From the NCBI GenBank assembly GCA_963802795.1, contig CAWDJV010000002.1:186001-250000 (forward strand): a DNA stretch of 64,000 bases. The letters are read 5' to 3'. The translations under genes and the position numbers were made by a program. The DNA comes from JAIBJN01 sp963802795 (GTDB taxonomy: Bacteria > Actinomycetota > Thermoleophilia > Gaiellales > Gaiellaceae). Under the pieces are notes generated by a model. The model worked only from the letters and a program-made list of their open reading frames with translations, searched no databases and was not told where the DNA came from. Positions 18,917-28,710 of the stretch are shown piece by piece. Position 1 is the stretch's first letter; each line of letters opens with the position of its first letter.

Positions 18917-19250
18917 ATGGAGGGCGCGAAGGACGTCGTGACCGACGGCCGCGACGGGGGTCCCGGCGTCTCACGGCGATCGTCGCTGCTCTACGTCCTC
19001 TCCGTCGTCGCCGGCAATCGCGACCTGCGACGACTGGAGCTTGCCTTCACCGCGTTCAAGTGCGTCGAGAACGGGACCTGGCTCGCGATGCTCGTGTATG
19101 CGTACGCGCAGGGCGGAGTGACCGAAAGCGGTGTCGTCGCGACCCTCGTCCTCATCCCCGCCGCGGCATTCGCCCCTGTCGTGGGAGTCATGGGAGAGCG
19201 GTTCGCGCAGGGCACTGTGCTTCTCGCCGGGTACCTCGTCGGCGGCTCGA
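18917..19250 (+). pseudogene. N-terminal remnant of an MFS transporter
   Basis: About 110 residues begin with ATG 18917 and match the head of the actinobacterial MFS group that starts GNRDLRRLELAFTAFKCVENGTWLAMLVYAY, followed by helix 2 (VVATLVLIPAAAFAPVVGVMGERF) and a third hydrophobic run (GTVLLAGYLVGG). Homology-like sequence stops near 19243; the frame then continues into DNA that encodes a glyoxalase-fold protein in another frame. Ten further helices are missing, so this is a truncated relic rather than a frame slip. Confidence 0.65.
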
Positions 19251-19283
19251 GCCGACGTCACCGACGTATGCTTGAGACTCGCT

Positions 19284-19658
19284 GTGATAGCAGGCGCACA
19301 CGCGATTCTCTTCGCCGAGGACGCCGACGCGGCGCGCGCGTTCTTGCGCGACGTCCTCGGGCTTACGGGCGTCGACGCGGGCGAGGGCTGGCTGATCTTC
19401 TCGCTGCCTCCTACCGAGCTCGCCGTCCATCCGGGGCCGGGCTGGGGGCGGACGGTCGGGCAGCATGAGCTCTTCTTCATGTGCCACGACATCGAACGGA
19501 CGGTCGCAGAGCTGAGGGAGAAGGGCGTCGAGTTCGTGGCGCCGATCTCCGACGAGGGGTACGGCCTGATGACCCGGCTCAGGATCCCGGGCGGAGGCGA
19601 GATCGGCCTGTACGAACCGAGGCACCCGAGTCCCCTCGCCGAGTTCTCGGGTACCTGA
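19284..19658 (+). CDS. VOC/glyoxalase-fold protein
   Basis: A 124-residue vicinal-oxygen-chelate protein with two beta-alpha-beta modules: HAILFAEDADAARAFLRDVLGL at the start, WLIFSLPPTELAVHPG, then HELFFMCHDIERTVAELREKGVEF and GLMTRLRIPGGGEIGLYEPRH, with His and Glu at the usual metal positions. The start is uncertain (GTG 19284 or TTG 19272) because it lies at the junction with the truncated MFS head. Such proteins include glyoxalases, antibiotic-resistance proteins and dioxygenases; the substrate cannot be told. Confidence 0.75.
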   Translation: MIAGAHAILFAEDADAARAFLRDVLGLTGVDAGEGWLIFSLPPTELAVHPGPGWGRTVGQHELFFMCHDIERTVAELREKGVEFVAPISDEGYGLMTRLRIPGGGEIGLYEPRHPSPLAEFSGT

Positions 19659-19745
19659 CGACCGAGGCCCGGCGCCGAGCTGAGCTGTCCCCTTCTTCAT
19701 CCGCTGTTCGTCGTAGAGGCGGAAGCAAAACGAAGGAGGGCGGTC

Positions 19746-20581
19746 ATGCCAGCACAGCTCGAAGATTGCGGTAGCGGGGGCGACCGGGAGGGTCGGCCGG
19801 CACGTCGTCGACGTGCTCCAGGCACGGTGGACACGAGGTCGTCCCGATGTCTCGCTCCACGGGCGTCGACGTGGTCAGCGGCGACGGTCTGGCCGAGGCG
19901 CTGGAAGGAGTGGAGTGCGTCATCGATACGGCCACCACATCTTCGCCGGACCAGGCGGCGGCCACGGAGTTCTTCACCGCGGCAACTCGCAACCTGCAAG
20001 AGGCAGGCGAGCGGGCCGGCGTGCAACGGATCGTCGTGGTCTCGATCATCGGGGCCGACCGGTTCACCGGGGGCTATATCGCGGCGAAGATCGTCCACGA
20101 GCGGGCCATGCTGGCGGGTCCGATCCCGGCACGCGTGCTGCGCGCGGCGCAGTTCCACGAGTTCGTCGCAGAGCTCGTGGAGTGGGGTCGTGAGGGCGAG
20201 GTGAGCTACGTGCCGAAGATGCGCACGCAGCTGGTTGCTGCCAGGGCCGTTGCCGAGGCGCTCGCCGACCTTGCCACGGACCTCGAGTCACCGCCCGCTC
20301 TGGAAGCCTCCGGGACGCCGATCCTGGAGATCGCGGGCCCGCGGGAGGAAAGCCTTGTCGAGATAGCGAGACTGCTCACCGCCCGGCGCGGTGACTCGCT
20401 GCGGATCGAGGGCGTGAGCAACCCGGCCGACCCGGACAGCGAGCTCTACGAGACCGGCGGCCTGCTCCCGGGCCCGGGCGCCATCCTTGCGGGCCCGACG
20501 TTCGAGGAGTGGCTCGACTCCACGTCCATGGTGCCCGGAACGGAGCGGGCGGCGCCTGCGCATGCCCGGTCGCAGAGGTGA
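19746..20581 (+). CDS. NmrA-like NAD(P)-binding protein (two frame slips near start)
   Basis: An atypical short-chain dehydrogenase/NmrA-type protein of about 275 residues. ATG 19746 follows GAAGGAGG. The Rossmann motif KIAVAGATGRVGRHVVDVL lies in a second frame (from about 19762), and the rest, from about 19845, in a third, so two one-base slips occur in the first 35 codons. Later landmarks: GVECVIDTATTS, VQRIVVVSIIGADRFTGGYIAAKIVHE and LRAAQFHEFV, typical of NmrA proteins that act as redox sensors or NAD(P)H-dependent reductases. It lies 24 bp ahead of the YciI gene and probably shares its transcript. Confidence 0.75.
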
Positions 20582-20605
20582 CAATCTCTCGTGAGGAGGA
20601 CAGAG

Positions 20606-20953
20606 ATGAAGTACATGCTGTTGATCCATTCCGGCGGCGACGTTTGGGAGCGATTCGAACGTCTCGGCGAGGAGGGGCAGGCGCAAATCCTGCGCGAGTA
20701 CCTCGCCCTCTCCGAGGAGCCGGGTGTCCTGGCCGGTCATCAGCTGCATCCGACCGACACGGCGACGACCGTGCGCGTGCAGGATGGCCGGACGTTGACG
20801 ACGGACGGCCCGTTCATCGAGGCCAAGGAGGAGCTGGGCGGGTACCTCCTGTACGAGGCGGACGACCTCGACGCGGCGATCCAGCTGGCGGCCAGGATCC
20901 CGGCCGCTCGCATGGGAGGAGCGATCGAGGTGCGTCCCGTCGTGGAGCGATAG
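20606..20953 (+). CDS. YciI-family (DGPF) protein
   Basis: A 115-residue YCII-related protein. ATG 20606 follows GAGGAGGA. The conserved motifs are KYMLLIHSG at the start, TDTATTVR, and TTDGPFIEAKEELGGYLLYEADDLDAAIQLAARIP, the DGPF signature. Proteins of this type sit next to ECF42 sigma factors in actinobacteria and are thought to work with them. Here the stop (20951-20953) almost touches the sigma gene, supporting an operon. Confidence 0.9.
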   Translation: MKYMLLIHSGGDVWERFERLGEEGQAQILREYLALSEEPGVLAGHQLHPTDTATTVRVQDGRTLTTDGPFIEAKEELGGYLLYEADDLDAAIQLAARIPAARMGGAIEVRPVVER

Positions 20954-20993
20954 GACGCTGATCGAGCAGACCTTCCGCGACGAGTGGGGGCGA

Positions 20994-22121
20994 GTGCTCG
21001 CCGCACTGGTCGGCTACTTCGGCGACTTCGACCTCGCCGAGGAAGCCACCCAGGAGGCCTTCGTGGCCGCCGCTGAGCGCTGGCCTCGCGACGGCACTCC
21101 CGCCAATCCGGGCGGCTGGCTGATGGTCACGGCGCGCAACCGTGCGCTCGACCGCCTCCGCCGCGACCGCACGCTTGCGGAGAAGACGCGCCTGCTCGAC
21201 GTTCCCGAGGCAGTGGAGGACGAGATGGAGGATGCGACGTTCCCCGACGAGCGGCTCGAGCTGATCTTCACCTGCTGCCATCCGGCGCTCGCGCTGGAGG
21301 CACAGGTCGCCCTCACCCTGCGCGCGCTCGGCGGTCTGAGCACCGAGGAGATCGCCCGCGCCTTCCTGGTTCCCGAACCGACGATGAAGCGCCGGCTCTC
21401 GCGCGCAAAGCGCAAGATCAGGGATGCGGGCATCCCCTTCAGCGTTCCCGCCGATCCGGCGCTTCCCGATCGGCTGGCGGCCGTGCTCGCGGTCGTCTAC
21501 CTGATCTTCAACGAGGGCTACGGCGGCCGCGTCGACCTGGCGGCGGAGGCGCTTCGGCTCGGCGACTCGCTGGCCGAGCTGATGCCGGACGAGCCGGAGG
21601 TGCACGGCCTGCACGCCCTGATGCTGCTGAACGACGCGCGCCGCGAGGCTCGATTCGCGGGCAACGAGCTCGTGCTGCTCGCCGACCAGGACCGCTCCCG
21701 CTGGGACACCGCGAAGATCACTCGCGGGCGTGCGGCGCTCGACCGCGCCTTCGCGTTGCAGGGCCGGGGCGTGTACGTGATCCAGGCGGCGATCGCGTCG
21801 TTGCACGTGGAGGAGATGCGGGACTGGCCGCAGATCGCCGCGCTGTACGGCGAGCTCGGGCGGCTGACCGGCTCTCCGGTCGTAGAGCTGAATCGCGCGA
21901 TCGCCGTGGCGGAGACGGACGGAGCCGCGGCCGGGCTAGCTCTTGTCGACCGGCTGGACCTCGACGGCTACCAGTACTTCCACTCGACGCGAGCCGATCT
22001 GCTCCGCCGCCTGGGCCGGGCGGGCGAGGCGCGCATCGAGTACGAGCGCGCGCTCGAGCTCGCGCAGGCCGAGCCCGAGCGCCGCTTCCTGCAGGGGCGT
22101 ATCGCCGAAGTCAGCGCCTAG
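20994..22121 (+). CDS. ECF42-type RNA polymerase sigma factor
   Basis: A 375-residue sigma factor of the ECF42 type, longer than normal ECF factors because a large C-terminal (TPR/SnoaL-like) domain follows sigma4. Sigma2: DFDLAEEATQEAFVAAAERWPRDG, then NPGGWLMVTARNRALDRLRRDR; sigma4: LTLRALGGLSTEEIARAFLVPEPTMKRRLSRAKRKI; then the family marks YLIFNEGYG and VELNRAIAVAE. Family-like sequence begins upstream of GTG 20994, at LIEQTFRDEWGR from about 20958, where only CTG or a start inside the YciI gene is available; the true start is probably there. No anti-sigma gene adjoins it, as usual for ECF42. Confidence 0.88.
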   Translation: MLAALVGYFGDFDLAEEATQEAFVAAAERWPRDGTPANPGGWLMVTARNRALDRLRRDRTLAEKTRLLDVPEAVEDEMEDATFPDERLELIFTCCHPALALEAQVALTLRALGGLSTEEIARAFLVPEPTMKRRLSRAKRKIRDAGIPFSVPADPALPDRLAAVLAVVYLIFNEGYGGRVDLAAEALRLGDSLAELMPDEPEVHGLHALMLLNDARREARFAGNELVLLADQDRSRWDTAKITRGRAALDRAFALQGRGVYVIQAAIASLHVEEMRDWPQIAALYGELGRLTGSPVVELNRAIAVAETDGAAAGLALVDRLDLDGYQYFHSTRADLLRRLGRAGEARIEYERALELAQAEPERRFLQGRIAEVSA

Positions 22122-22374
22122 GCCACACCGCCTCTTAGAACCCGGTTCAGAATGACACTCGCCGCCGGGGTGCGATGGGCGGTGCGAGGCAAGGACGCAG
22201 GGAGGGCGCGTATTCACTTGAATACGGGCCCGACCGAGGACGCCGCATCGCGCCGTTCAGCGCGGCCCGGCGGTTCCGTGCTCATTTTGAATCGGGTTCT
22301 TCGACAGGGCTGTCCCCTCTGGCTCCTCCCGTTCGTCGTCTTGACGAGAAAGCTCGAGGAGGAAGGAGAGTCCG
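22122..22374 (+). other. Intergenic leader of the DHA2 transporter gene
   Basis: A 253-bp stretch with no credible gene. A Shine-Dalgarno (GGAAGGAGAG) ends it. Two AATC/TGAATA-rich patches near 22215 and 22290 lower the GC and may hold the promoter, but no clear box pair was identified. Confidence 0.35.
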
Positions 22375-23818
22375 ATGGTCGCATCCGACCGGACAAGATG
22401 GTTCGCGCTGGCGCTCCTCTGCGCCGTGCAGTTCATGGTGGTGCTCGACATCGCGATCGTGAATGTCGCGTTGCCGTCGATCCAGGCGGATCTCGGCTTC
22501 TCGCAGGAAAACCTGCAGTGGGTGATCAGCGCCTATGCCCTGGTCTTCGGAGGGTTCCTCCTGCTCGGCGGCCGGCTCGCCGACATCCTCGGGCGCCGAG
22601 GCGTCTTCATGGGCGGCCTCGTCGTCTTCTCGATCGGCTCGCTGCTCTGCGGGTTCGCATGGAGTGACGAGTCGCTGATCGCGGCCCGGGCGCTCCAAGG
22701 GCTGGGCGCGGCCACGATCACCCCCTCGGCGCTCTCGATCCTGACCACGACCTTCAGTGAGGGGAAAGAGCGCAACATCGCGCTCGGCGCCTGGGGGGCG
22801 GTCGGCGGCTTCGGCGCCGCGGCCGGCGTCCTCATGGGCGGGATCCTCACCGACCTCCTCTCCTGGGAGTGGATCTTCTTCGTCAACGTCCCCGTCGGCG
22901 TCGCCGGTCTCGCGCTCGCCCCGATCCTGCTCTCGGAGAGCCGGGACGCGCACGGACAGAGCCACGACGTCCCGGGCGCAGCGCTCGTCACGTCGGGGCT
23001 CGTGCTCCTCGTGCTCGGCATCACGCAGGGCCGACAGTGGGAGTGGCTCTCGGGGAAGACGATCGGGGTCTTCGCCGCGTCGGTCGTCCTGCTCGCCGCT
23101 TTCGCCCTCTGGGAGCAAGCGGCAGCGCGAGCCGCTCGTCCCCTTCTCCATCTTTCGCCTGCAGACCCTGACCGCGGCCAACGTGGCCGGCTTCATCATG
23201 GGCACGGCGCTGTTCTCGATGTTCCTGATGCTGACGCTCTACATGCAGCAGGTGCTCGGCCTCTCCGCCCTGCGCACCGGGCTCGGTTACCTCGCGGTCG
23301 CGGGCACGGCCGTCATCTGGGCGAACGTCGCCGCGCAGGTCGTCAACCGGGTCGGCGTCAAGCCGACGCTGATCTTCGGCATGAGCATGCTCACTCTCGG
23401 CCTCCTCTACTTCACGCAGGTGTCCGTCGACGGCTCCTACTGGGCGGATCTCTTCCCCGGCTTTCTGATCCTCGGCGTGGCGATCCCGTTCGCCTTCGTG
23501 CCGATCACGATCGCGGCGCTCGCGGGGACGAGGCCTCAGGAGGCAGGTCTCGCCTCGGGACTGATCAACACGTCGCAGCAGATCGGAGGCGCCCTCGGCA
23601 TCGCCCTCCTCTCGACCATCGCCGTCTCGACGACGGACGACGAGGTCGCGAGCGGAGCCGCGGTGCCGGCGGCTCTCACGGAAGGCTTCGTGAATGCGTT
23701 CTGGGCGGGTGCTGCTATCGCCTTCGCCGGCGTCCTCGTCTCCATCTTCCTCGTGCGCGGGCGCGATCTTCGTGCGCAGGACTTGCCGGTCGGAGAGCTG
23801 GTCGCCGAACGCTCCTAG
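22375..23818 (+). CDS. DHA2-family (EmrB/QacA) MFS drug transporter (one frame slip)
   Basis: A 14-helix proton-antiport drug exporter of about 480 residues. Start ATG 22375 after GGAAGGAG. Helix 1 carries the DHA2 motif VVLDIAIVNVALPSIQADLGFS, then WVISAYALVFGGFLLLGGRLADILGRRG (motif A), RALQGLGAATITPSALSIL and WIFFVNVPVG (motif C region). The second half is in another frame from about 23115 (REPLVPFSIFRLQTLTAANVAGF onward, ending ELVAERS). The switch point lies in a GC-rich AGCGGCAGCG run. It would expel hydrophobic toxic compounds across the inner membrane. No regulator adjoins it. Confidence 0.85.
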
Positions 23819-23894
23819 GCCCGGGCATGCAGGGGGCGCGCGGACGGGGCGACTCGGCGTCGCCCCGTCCGGTGACGTGTTGTCTCGGTCGTCG

Positions 23895-24631
23895 CTAGCC
23901 GGTGATCGGTGTGAACCCCAGCTTCGCGGCCGGCACGCAGAGCAGCTGGTAGGACGTGACCGTGAAGACGTCGGTCTCGAATTGGTTGAAGACGCCGAAC
24001 GTCTGCGCGGTGGTCGCCTGCGGCCCAAAGATCTCGTAACAGGTCAGATGCACCGCCGCTCTTCGATTCGGAATCGCCCGGCCTCGGAGACTTTCTCGAC
24101 CGGGTTGCAGAACCGGTGCGGCCGTTCCACGCGCACGGTGTCGAAGCCGAACTGGTCGTCCAGGGTGACGGTCTGCCCGACCTTTGGCCCCGAGGCCTCA
24201 TAGCACCAGTAGTGGTTGAGCCGATTCGGGAAGTCGAGATCGCCGACCAGCTTCTGTGTCGGAACGAACAGTTCCCGAGCGCCGGTCACCCGCAGCGTCC
24301 GCAGGCCGAACTGGTCCTCGGTGCGCACGCTCAGGTCCGGCTCCAGCGGCCAGGGAGCGTTGTACGTCGTCAGGTGCTCATCGGGCTCTTCGATCGGCAG
24401 CCCGTTTTTCGACGTGGGCGGGCAGAACAGCTCCGGCTCGTCGACGGTGAGCATGGTCGGCGGCAGGAACTGATCGTCGAGGGTAACCAGGTTCGCCGGC
24501 TCCGGCGTCTGGTTGCTGACGGTGTAGCAGCGGAAGTGCGTCTCCTCTTCGAAGTCCACCCGCTGCGCCTGCGCCGGACCGTGCCGCCCAGCGCGAGTGA
24601 TGCCGTGGGTCTGCAAGCCTCGCGCGCGCAC
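23895..24631 (-). CDS. DUF7450-like repeat protein (frame slip)
   Basis: A protein of about 245 residues built of four related units of roughly 50-65 residues. The unit pattern is HxxCYxxx, a short linker, VxLxDQF, then a beta-rich end closing with LFCxPxxK: HFRCYTVSN with LVTLDDQFLPP, LTTYNAPWP with VRTEDQFGLR, NHYWCYEASG with VTLDDQFGFD, and HLTCYEIFG with FNQFETDVF. This resembles the DUF7450 repeat found in secreted proteins. The last unit is in another frame from about 24055. GTG 24631 follows AGGAAG; the expected signal peptide seems partly out of frame (SLALGGT just upstream of PAQAQRVDF), hinting at a second slip. Function unknown. Confidence 0.6.
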
Positions 24632-24744
24632 CTGAGGCTTCCTGTTCAGAGCCGAACCCTCTTCGTGTTCGGAAGGAAGAATGTCGGAGAGGGGCGCGAA
24701 GCCACGTCTAAAGAGAACATGGCGGTCGAAGCGTCGATCTCTCC

Positions 24745-25293
24745 ATGAACACAACCACGGAAGCCGTGGAGGCGGCTCGGCACGCGGCGGCGGCGCGCCG
24801 TCGAGTCGCGTCCGCGAGCGCGATCGAGGCGGTCTACCGTTCGCAGGCCGCACGCTTCCGGGGGCTGGCGGCGGCAGTCGCCGGGGCAGACGCGGCAAGC
24901 GACGTCGTCCAGGACGCGTTTGCGCTCGCCCTGCGCCGGCGGGCCTCTTGGCGCGGGGACGGACCGCTGGAGGCCTGGCTCTGGCGGCTCGTGCTCAACG
25001 CTGCGCGAGATGCCGAACGCCGGCGCGTGCGGCGTGAGCGGCTTGCCGCTCGGCTGTTCCGCCTGTTCGAGCGGGACACTGCTCCGGCAGGCTCCGTCGA
25101 CCGCACCCTCGCCGAGCCGCTGAGGCGGCTTCCCTCGCGCCAGCGCGACTGCGTCGTGCTTCGCTACTACGGCGACCTCTCGTACGGGGAGATCGCCGGC
25201 GTGATGGGGATCGAGGTCGGCACCGTGGGTGCGCTCTTGTCCAAGGCTCACGCGGCGCTGCGCGCCGAGCTCGAACGGGAGGAGGGGCAATGA
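24745..25293 (+). CDS. ECF-type sigma factor
   Basis: A 182-residue extracytoplasmic-function sigma factor. Sigma2: AASDVVQDAFALALRRRASWRGDGPLEAWLWRLVLNAARDAER; sigma4: LRRLPSRQRDCVVLRYYGDLSYGEIAGVMGIEVGTVGALLSKAHAALRAEL. ATG 24745. Its stop overlaps the start of the next gene (ATGA at 25290), the usual layout for a sigma factor and its membrane partner. The regulon is unknown. Confidence 0.88.
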   Translation: MNTTTEAVEAARHAAAARRRVASASAIEAVYRSQAARFRGLAAAVAGADAASDVVQDAFALALRRRASWRGDGPLEAWLWRLVLNAARDAERRRVRRERLAARLFRLFERDTAPAGSVDRTLAEPLRRLPSRQRDCVVLRYYGDLSYGEIAGVMGIEVGTVGALLSKAHAALRAELEREEGQ

Positions 25294-26314
25294 CCATCTT
25301 CGACACCAAGACCGATCGCTACCTCGAGCGGCTCGGCGCGTCGCACTCGAGCGCCGACTGGAACGACGTGGTCAGCGCTCGGACCGTGCCCGCCGCCGTT
25401 CGCGAGTCACGCGTGCCGCCGTCGGCGTGGGTGCCGTCGCGACGGCGGCGGCCATCGCGCTCGCCGCCGTCGGAGCTCTCGGAGGGCCCGGGAGCACGTC
25501 GATCGTCGACAAGGCCGAGGCCGCGGCCCTGGCGCCGGTGCAGGCTGCTCCGGGGACGATCGAGCACATCCTCGTCCAGTACCGCGCGGATTCCGGCGAG
25601 ACGTTCATCGAGCACGAGACGTGGATCGCAAGCGACGGCGTGTCTTGCCGTCGGACGGTGGAGGGCTTGGCCGGCCGGGAAGCCCCGGACACGCGGTTGA
25701 CGATTTGCCTGCCGTCGGATGACGTGGTCGAGCTCTACCTGCCGGGTGAGAACCAGATCCTGCGTGCACAGGTGGGCACGCAAACGGAGAACGATTCGGC
25801 GCGCGAGGATTCGGGAGTCTCGGCTGCGGGCGAGGGGCCGAGGTACTTCAGGGTGCGCGAGCTTCCGGATGGGAGCAAGAAAGCCGACATCGTGATCAAG
25901 CGGAACGGGAAGTACTACAAGATTCTCGAGGTCGGGTCCGACGGCTCGTCCGCCGATCTTCCTACTCGCGCGGACTGGCTCAGGGAGGACATCATCGAGG
26001 CCTTCCGCCGGCACGCGGTGCGCGAGGACGGCACGATGGTGCTCGACGGCCGCGAGTACACGAAGCTCGTGACCGAGGACGGCCTCGACGCGGTTCTCGT
26101 CGATCCCGAGACCGGCGAAGCGGTCGCGTGGATCCCGAGCCCCGAGGCCTTCGGCGTCCCGACCATGGTCGTCCGAACGCGGGAGACGCTGCCCGACAAC
26201 GCTGAGAACCGGCGCAACCTCTCGCTCACCGAGCAGTATCCGGACGCGGTCGTCCGCGACGTCACGGCCGAGGAACTGGAGCGCGCGATCGCCTCTCAGT
26301 ATCCGCGCGGCTGA
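25290..26314 (+). CDS. Membrane-anchored partner of the ECF sigma factor (frame slip)
   Basis: A protein of about 340 residues, probably an anti-sigma or sigma-linked sensor. The start ATG 25290 overlaps the sigma stop. A short cytoplasmic head (FDTKTDRYLERLGASHSSADWNDVV) is followed, after a slip near 25380, by one membrane helix (AAVGVGAVATAAAIALAAVGALGG). A long extracytoplasmic domain then follows, rich in strands (TIEHILVQYRADSGETFIEHETWIASDG, TRLTICLPSDDVVELYLPGENQI, GTMVLDGREYTKLVTEDGLDAVLVDPETGEAVAW). No zinc-binding anti-sigma HxxxCxxC is seen. The outer domain resembles MucB/LolA-like sensor domains only in outline. Confidence 0.65.
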
Positions 26315-26429
26315 CGCACGCCCGCCCCGCCGCTCGTCGCATCTCGCGGTGAGGTTGGTCCTGAACGGCGACGATCTCGCCCACGTCTCTGCGCGGTAGA
26401 TCCTTCCGGCGTACGCTGGGATCCCTCCG

Positions 26430-27476
26430 ATGAGACAGGTGCGTTTGTGGGTGGTCGGGTTCGGCACCGTCGGCCAGTGGCTCGTCCGCGCCCTAGACGG
26501 GTATGCGGAGAGCCTGGCGGACCGGTACGGCTTCGCTCCGACAGTTGTGGGCATCGCCAACGCGCGAGACGGTTTCATTTACCGGTCCGAGGGCCTCGAC
26601 GTTCCGACTGTTCTCGGACTTGCATCCAGTGGACGGTCGCTCGCGGAGCATCCCGGCGTCCGCCGCCTGCCGAGCGCCCTCGAAGGACTTGGCGCGACGG
26701 AAGCCGACCTGCTGGTGGAGGTCACGGCGAGTCGGCCCGCCGACGGCGAGCCCGGCTTCACGCATATGCGGAATGCGCTCGGCCGGCGAATCCCGGTCGT
26801 TACGTCGAACAAGTGGCCGGTTGCTCTGCACGGCGTGGAGCTGGTGGAGCTCGCGCGCAGCCAGGCGGTGGCGTTCCGAGCCGAATCCACGGTCATGTCG
26901 GGAACGCCGGTCCTGAGCACGCTTGTCGAGGGACTGGCAGGGACGACGCCGACTGCGCTGCGGGGGGTTCTCAATGCAACCGTCAACTTCATTCTTTCCG
27001 GCATGACGAGGGGCAAGTCCTACGAGGACGCGCTGGCGGAAGCGCAAGCGATTGGTCTTGCTGAGCGCGATCCCGCAGCGGACGTTGACGGCCTCGATGC
27101 CAAGGCAAAGACGATGATTCTCGCGGCGCTCGTCTTCGCGAGGCAGCTCCGGTCCGAGGAGGTCGTCTGCTCTGGAATCAGCGGAATGACTCGGGCCGAG
27201 ATGGACGACGCGGCACGAGCCGGCACTCGGATCAAGCACGTCTCCACGCTCGAATTTTCCAGAGAGGGAGGCAACGGGGAACTCGAGGCTCGTGTGGAGC
27301 CGGTGCATCTTCGGAGTGATGATCCGCTCGCAAGCGTCGAAGGCTTGACGAACGCCGTGGTATGCAGGGCAGCGCCGGTGGGTGAGGTCACCATCATCGG
27401 ACCGGGTGCCGGCCCGGCGCTTGCGGGTCAGGGCGTCCTGAGCGACCTGATCGCGGTCGCACGGAAGAACGACTAG
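26430..27476 (+). CDS. hom: Homoserine dehydrogenase
   Basis: A 348-residue NAD(P)-dependent enzyme that reduces aspartate semialdehyde to homoserine, the branch point to threonine and methionine. Rossmann motif VVGFGTVGQWLVRAL near residue 8; nucleotide and substrate positions VTSNKWPVALHG (catalytic Lys region), GTPVLSTLVEGLAGTTPTALRGVLNATVNFILSGM with the family core, and AERDPAADVDGLDAKAKTMILA (the D-x-x-G-x-D-x-x-x-K signature). There is no C-terminal ACT domain, so this is the short, probably feedback-insensitive form. It stands alone; threonine synthase lies at the window start. Confidence 0.93.
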   Translation: MRQVRLWVVGFGTVGQWLVRALDGYAESLADRYGFAPTVVGIANARDGFIYRSEGLDVPTVLGLASSGRSLAEHPGVRRLPSALEGLGATEADLLVEVTASRPADGEPGFTHMRNALGRRIPVVTSNKWPVALHGVELVELARSQAVAFRAESTVMSGTPVLSTLVEGLAGTTPTALRGVLNATVNFILSGMTRGKSYEDALAEAQAIGLAERDPAADVDGLDAKAKTMILAALVFARQLRSEEVVCSGISGMTRAEMDDAARAGTRIKHVSTLEFSREGGNGELEARVEPVHLRSDDPLASVEGLTNAVVCRAAPVGEVTIIGPGAGPALAGQGVLSDLIAVARKND

Positions 27477-27550
27477 TCGGGCTCAAAGGCTGCGAAAGAA
27501 GCTCGGCGTCCCAGCCGGTCAGGCGTCTGCCTTGCCGTACGATCCTCGCC

Positions 27551-27886
27551 GTGGCCTATGACGAGGAGCTCGCGGCTCGCATACGCGAGCTGGTCGCCGG
27601 CGAATCCAATCTGACCGAGCAGAAGATGTTCGGTGGGCTCGCCTTCCTGATCGGGGGCAACATGGCGGTTGCAGCCAGCGGTCAAGGTGGAGTCTTGGTT
27701 CGCGTCGACCCAGCCGAGTCGGACGCTCTCGTCGCGACGACGAACGCTCGCCTCATGGAGATGCGCGGGCGGCCGATGCAGGGGTGGCTACGAGTCGATC
27801 CGGAAGACCTGCGCGGCAAGCGCCGGCTCGCCAAGTGGGTCGAGCTCGGCACGACCTACGCCCGCTCGCTGCCTGCGAAGCGATAG
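27551..27886 (+). CDS. TfoX N-terminal domain protein
   Basis: A 111-residue protein consisting of the TfoX N-terminal domain only: AYDEELAARIRELVAG, TEQKMFGGLAFLIGGNMAVAAS, VRVDPAES, MRGRPMQGWLRVDPEDL. Start GTG 27551. In Haemophilus-type TfoX this domain belongs to a competence regulator; isolated copies are widespread in actinobacteria with no proven role. Confidence 0.88.
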   Translation: MAYDEELAARIRELVAGESNLTEQKMFGGLAFLIGGNMAVAASGQGGVLVRVDPAESDALVATTNARLMEMRGRPMQGWLRVDPEDLRGKRRLAKWVELGTTYARSLPAKR

Positions 27887-28067
27887 ATCCCGACGGTGCC
27901 GAACCCCTCGGTCCCGTTGCGGAGACCGAAGCCGACGATGAGCGCGAGGGCGAGCTGATCTCGCTCGGTTAACCCGATCTGTTGCTTTCGGTGACAACAT
28001 GGCACTCCCGCTTGCTACACATTCTTGCGCTCTGTTGGGAAACCGGGGACGGACAGGCGATCACGCC

Positions 28068-28710
28068 TCAGTGACCGGTTGCCGAGAAGTGGACGAGGTC
28101 ATTGGGAAGGTCATTGAAGATACGCGGTTCGATTGGACAGGCCTTCATCAACTCGCCAAAGCGCTGGAAGTCCGATACGTCCAGGGCGCCCTGCGGTTTC
28201 GTTTTCCCAGAGTGGTTCGAGCTCTTGCCGGCACAGAGCCCCTTGCAGGATGGGGCACCGCAAATCTGGAAGCACAGCTCCTCCGACTCGTCTGGGTCCC
28301 GAAAGCCCGAATTGAGCGTTCCTGTCCAGCCGTTCTCGCGGGCGAAGTCCAAGTAAGGCTTCATCCACTTTGCGACCGGGCGCCCATCGAACGTCGTGGC
28401 GCCCGCCGCCACTGGACGCTGTGCGCGCTCGTGCTGCTTGTGGCGGCGCTCCTCGCCGAGCTTCTTCATCTCGGGGGGCATGACCTTGCTCGAATTTGGG
28501 CGCTTGAGCCGCTCGCGGAACTGCGGCATCACACGGATGCGAACGCTGCGGCTTGCCGGTGTATCCAAGGAAGAACTTGCAGTTGACGATGCGCTTGTTG
28601 GTGGCGGGTCCCCGGTCGCCATCGACGATAACTGGAGGGAAGTTCCTCAGGTGCTTCGTCGTAAAGGCGTTCATGCCGTTTTGGAGCTGTTCGACCTCTT
28701 TCTTCGTCAT
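28068..28710 (-). CDS. Peptidoglycan-binding/M15-like D,D-peptidase (one frame slip)
   Basis: A protein of about 213 residues that looks like a cell-wall hydrolase or endolysin. ATG 28710 follows AGGAGCGC. The N-terminal 45 residues (EVEQLQNGMNAFTTKHL, PVIVDGDRGPATNKRIV) resemble a peptidoglycan-binding domain. After a frame change near 28545 comes a linker, then an M15-type metallopeptidase part: GTLNSGFRDPDES, SSNHSGKTKPQGALDVSD (His and Asp zinc ligands) and NDLVHFSATGH (the third His). The unusual cysteine pair CFQICGAPSCKGLC may form disulfides. Base composition is less GC-rich than its neighbours. Another wall hydrolase lies at 30398. Confidence 0.65.
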
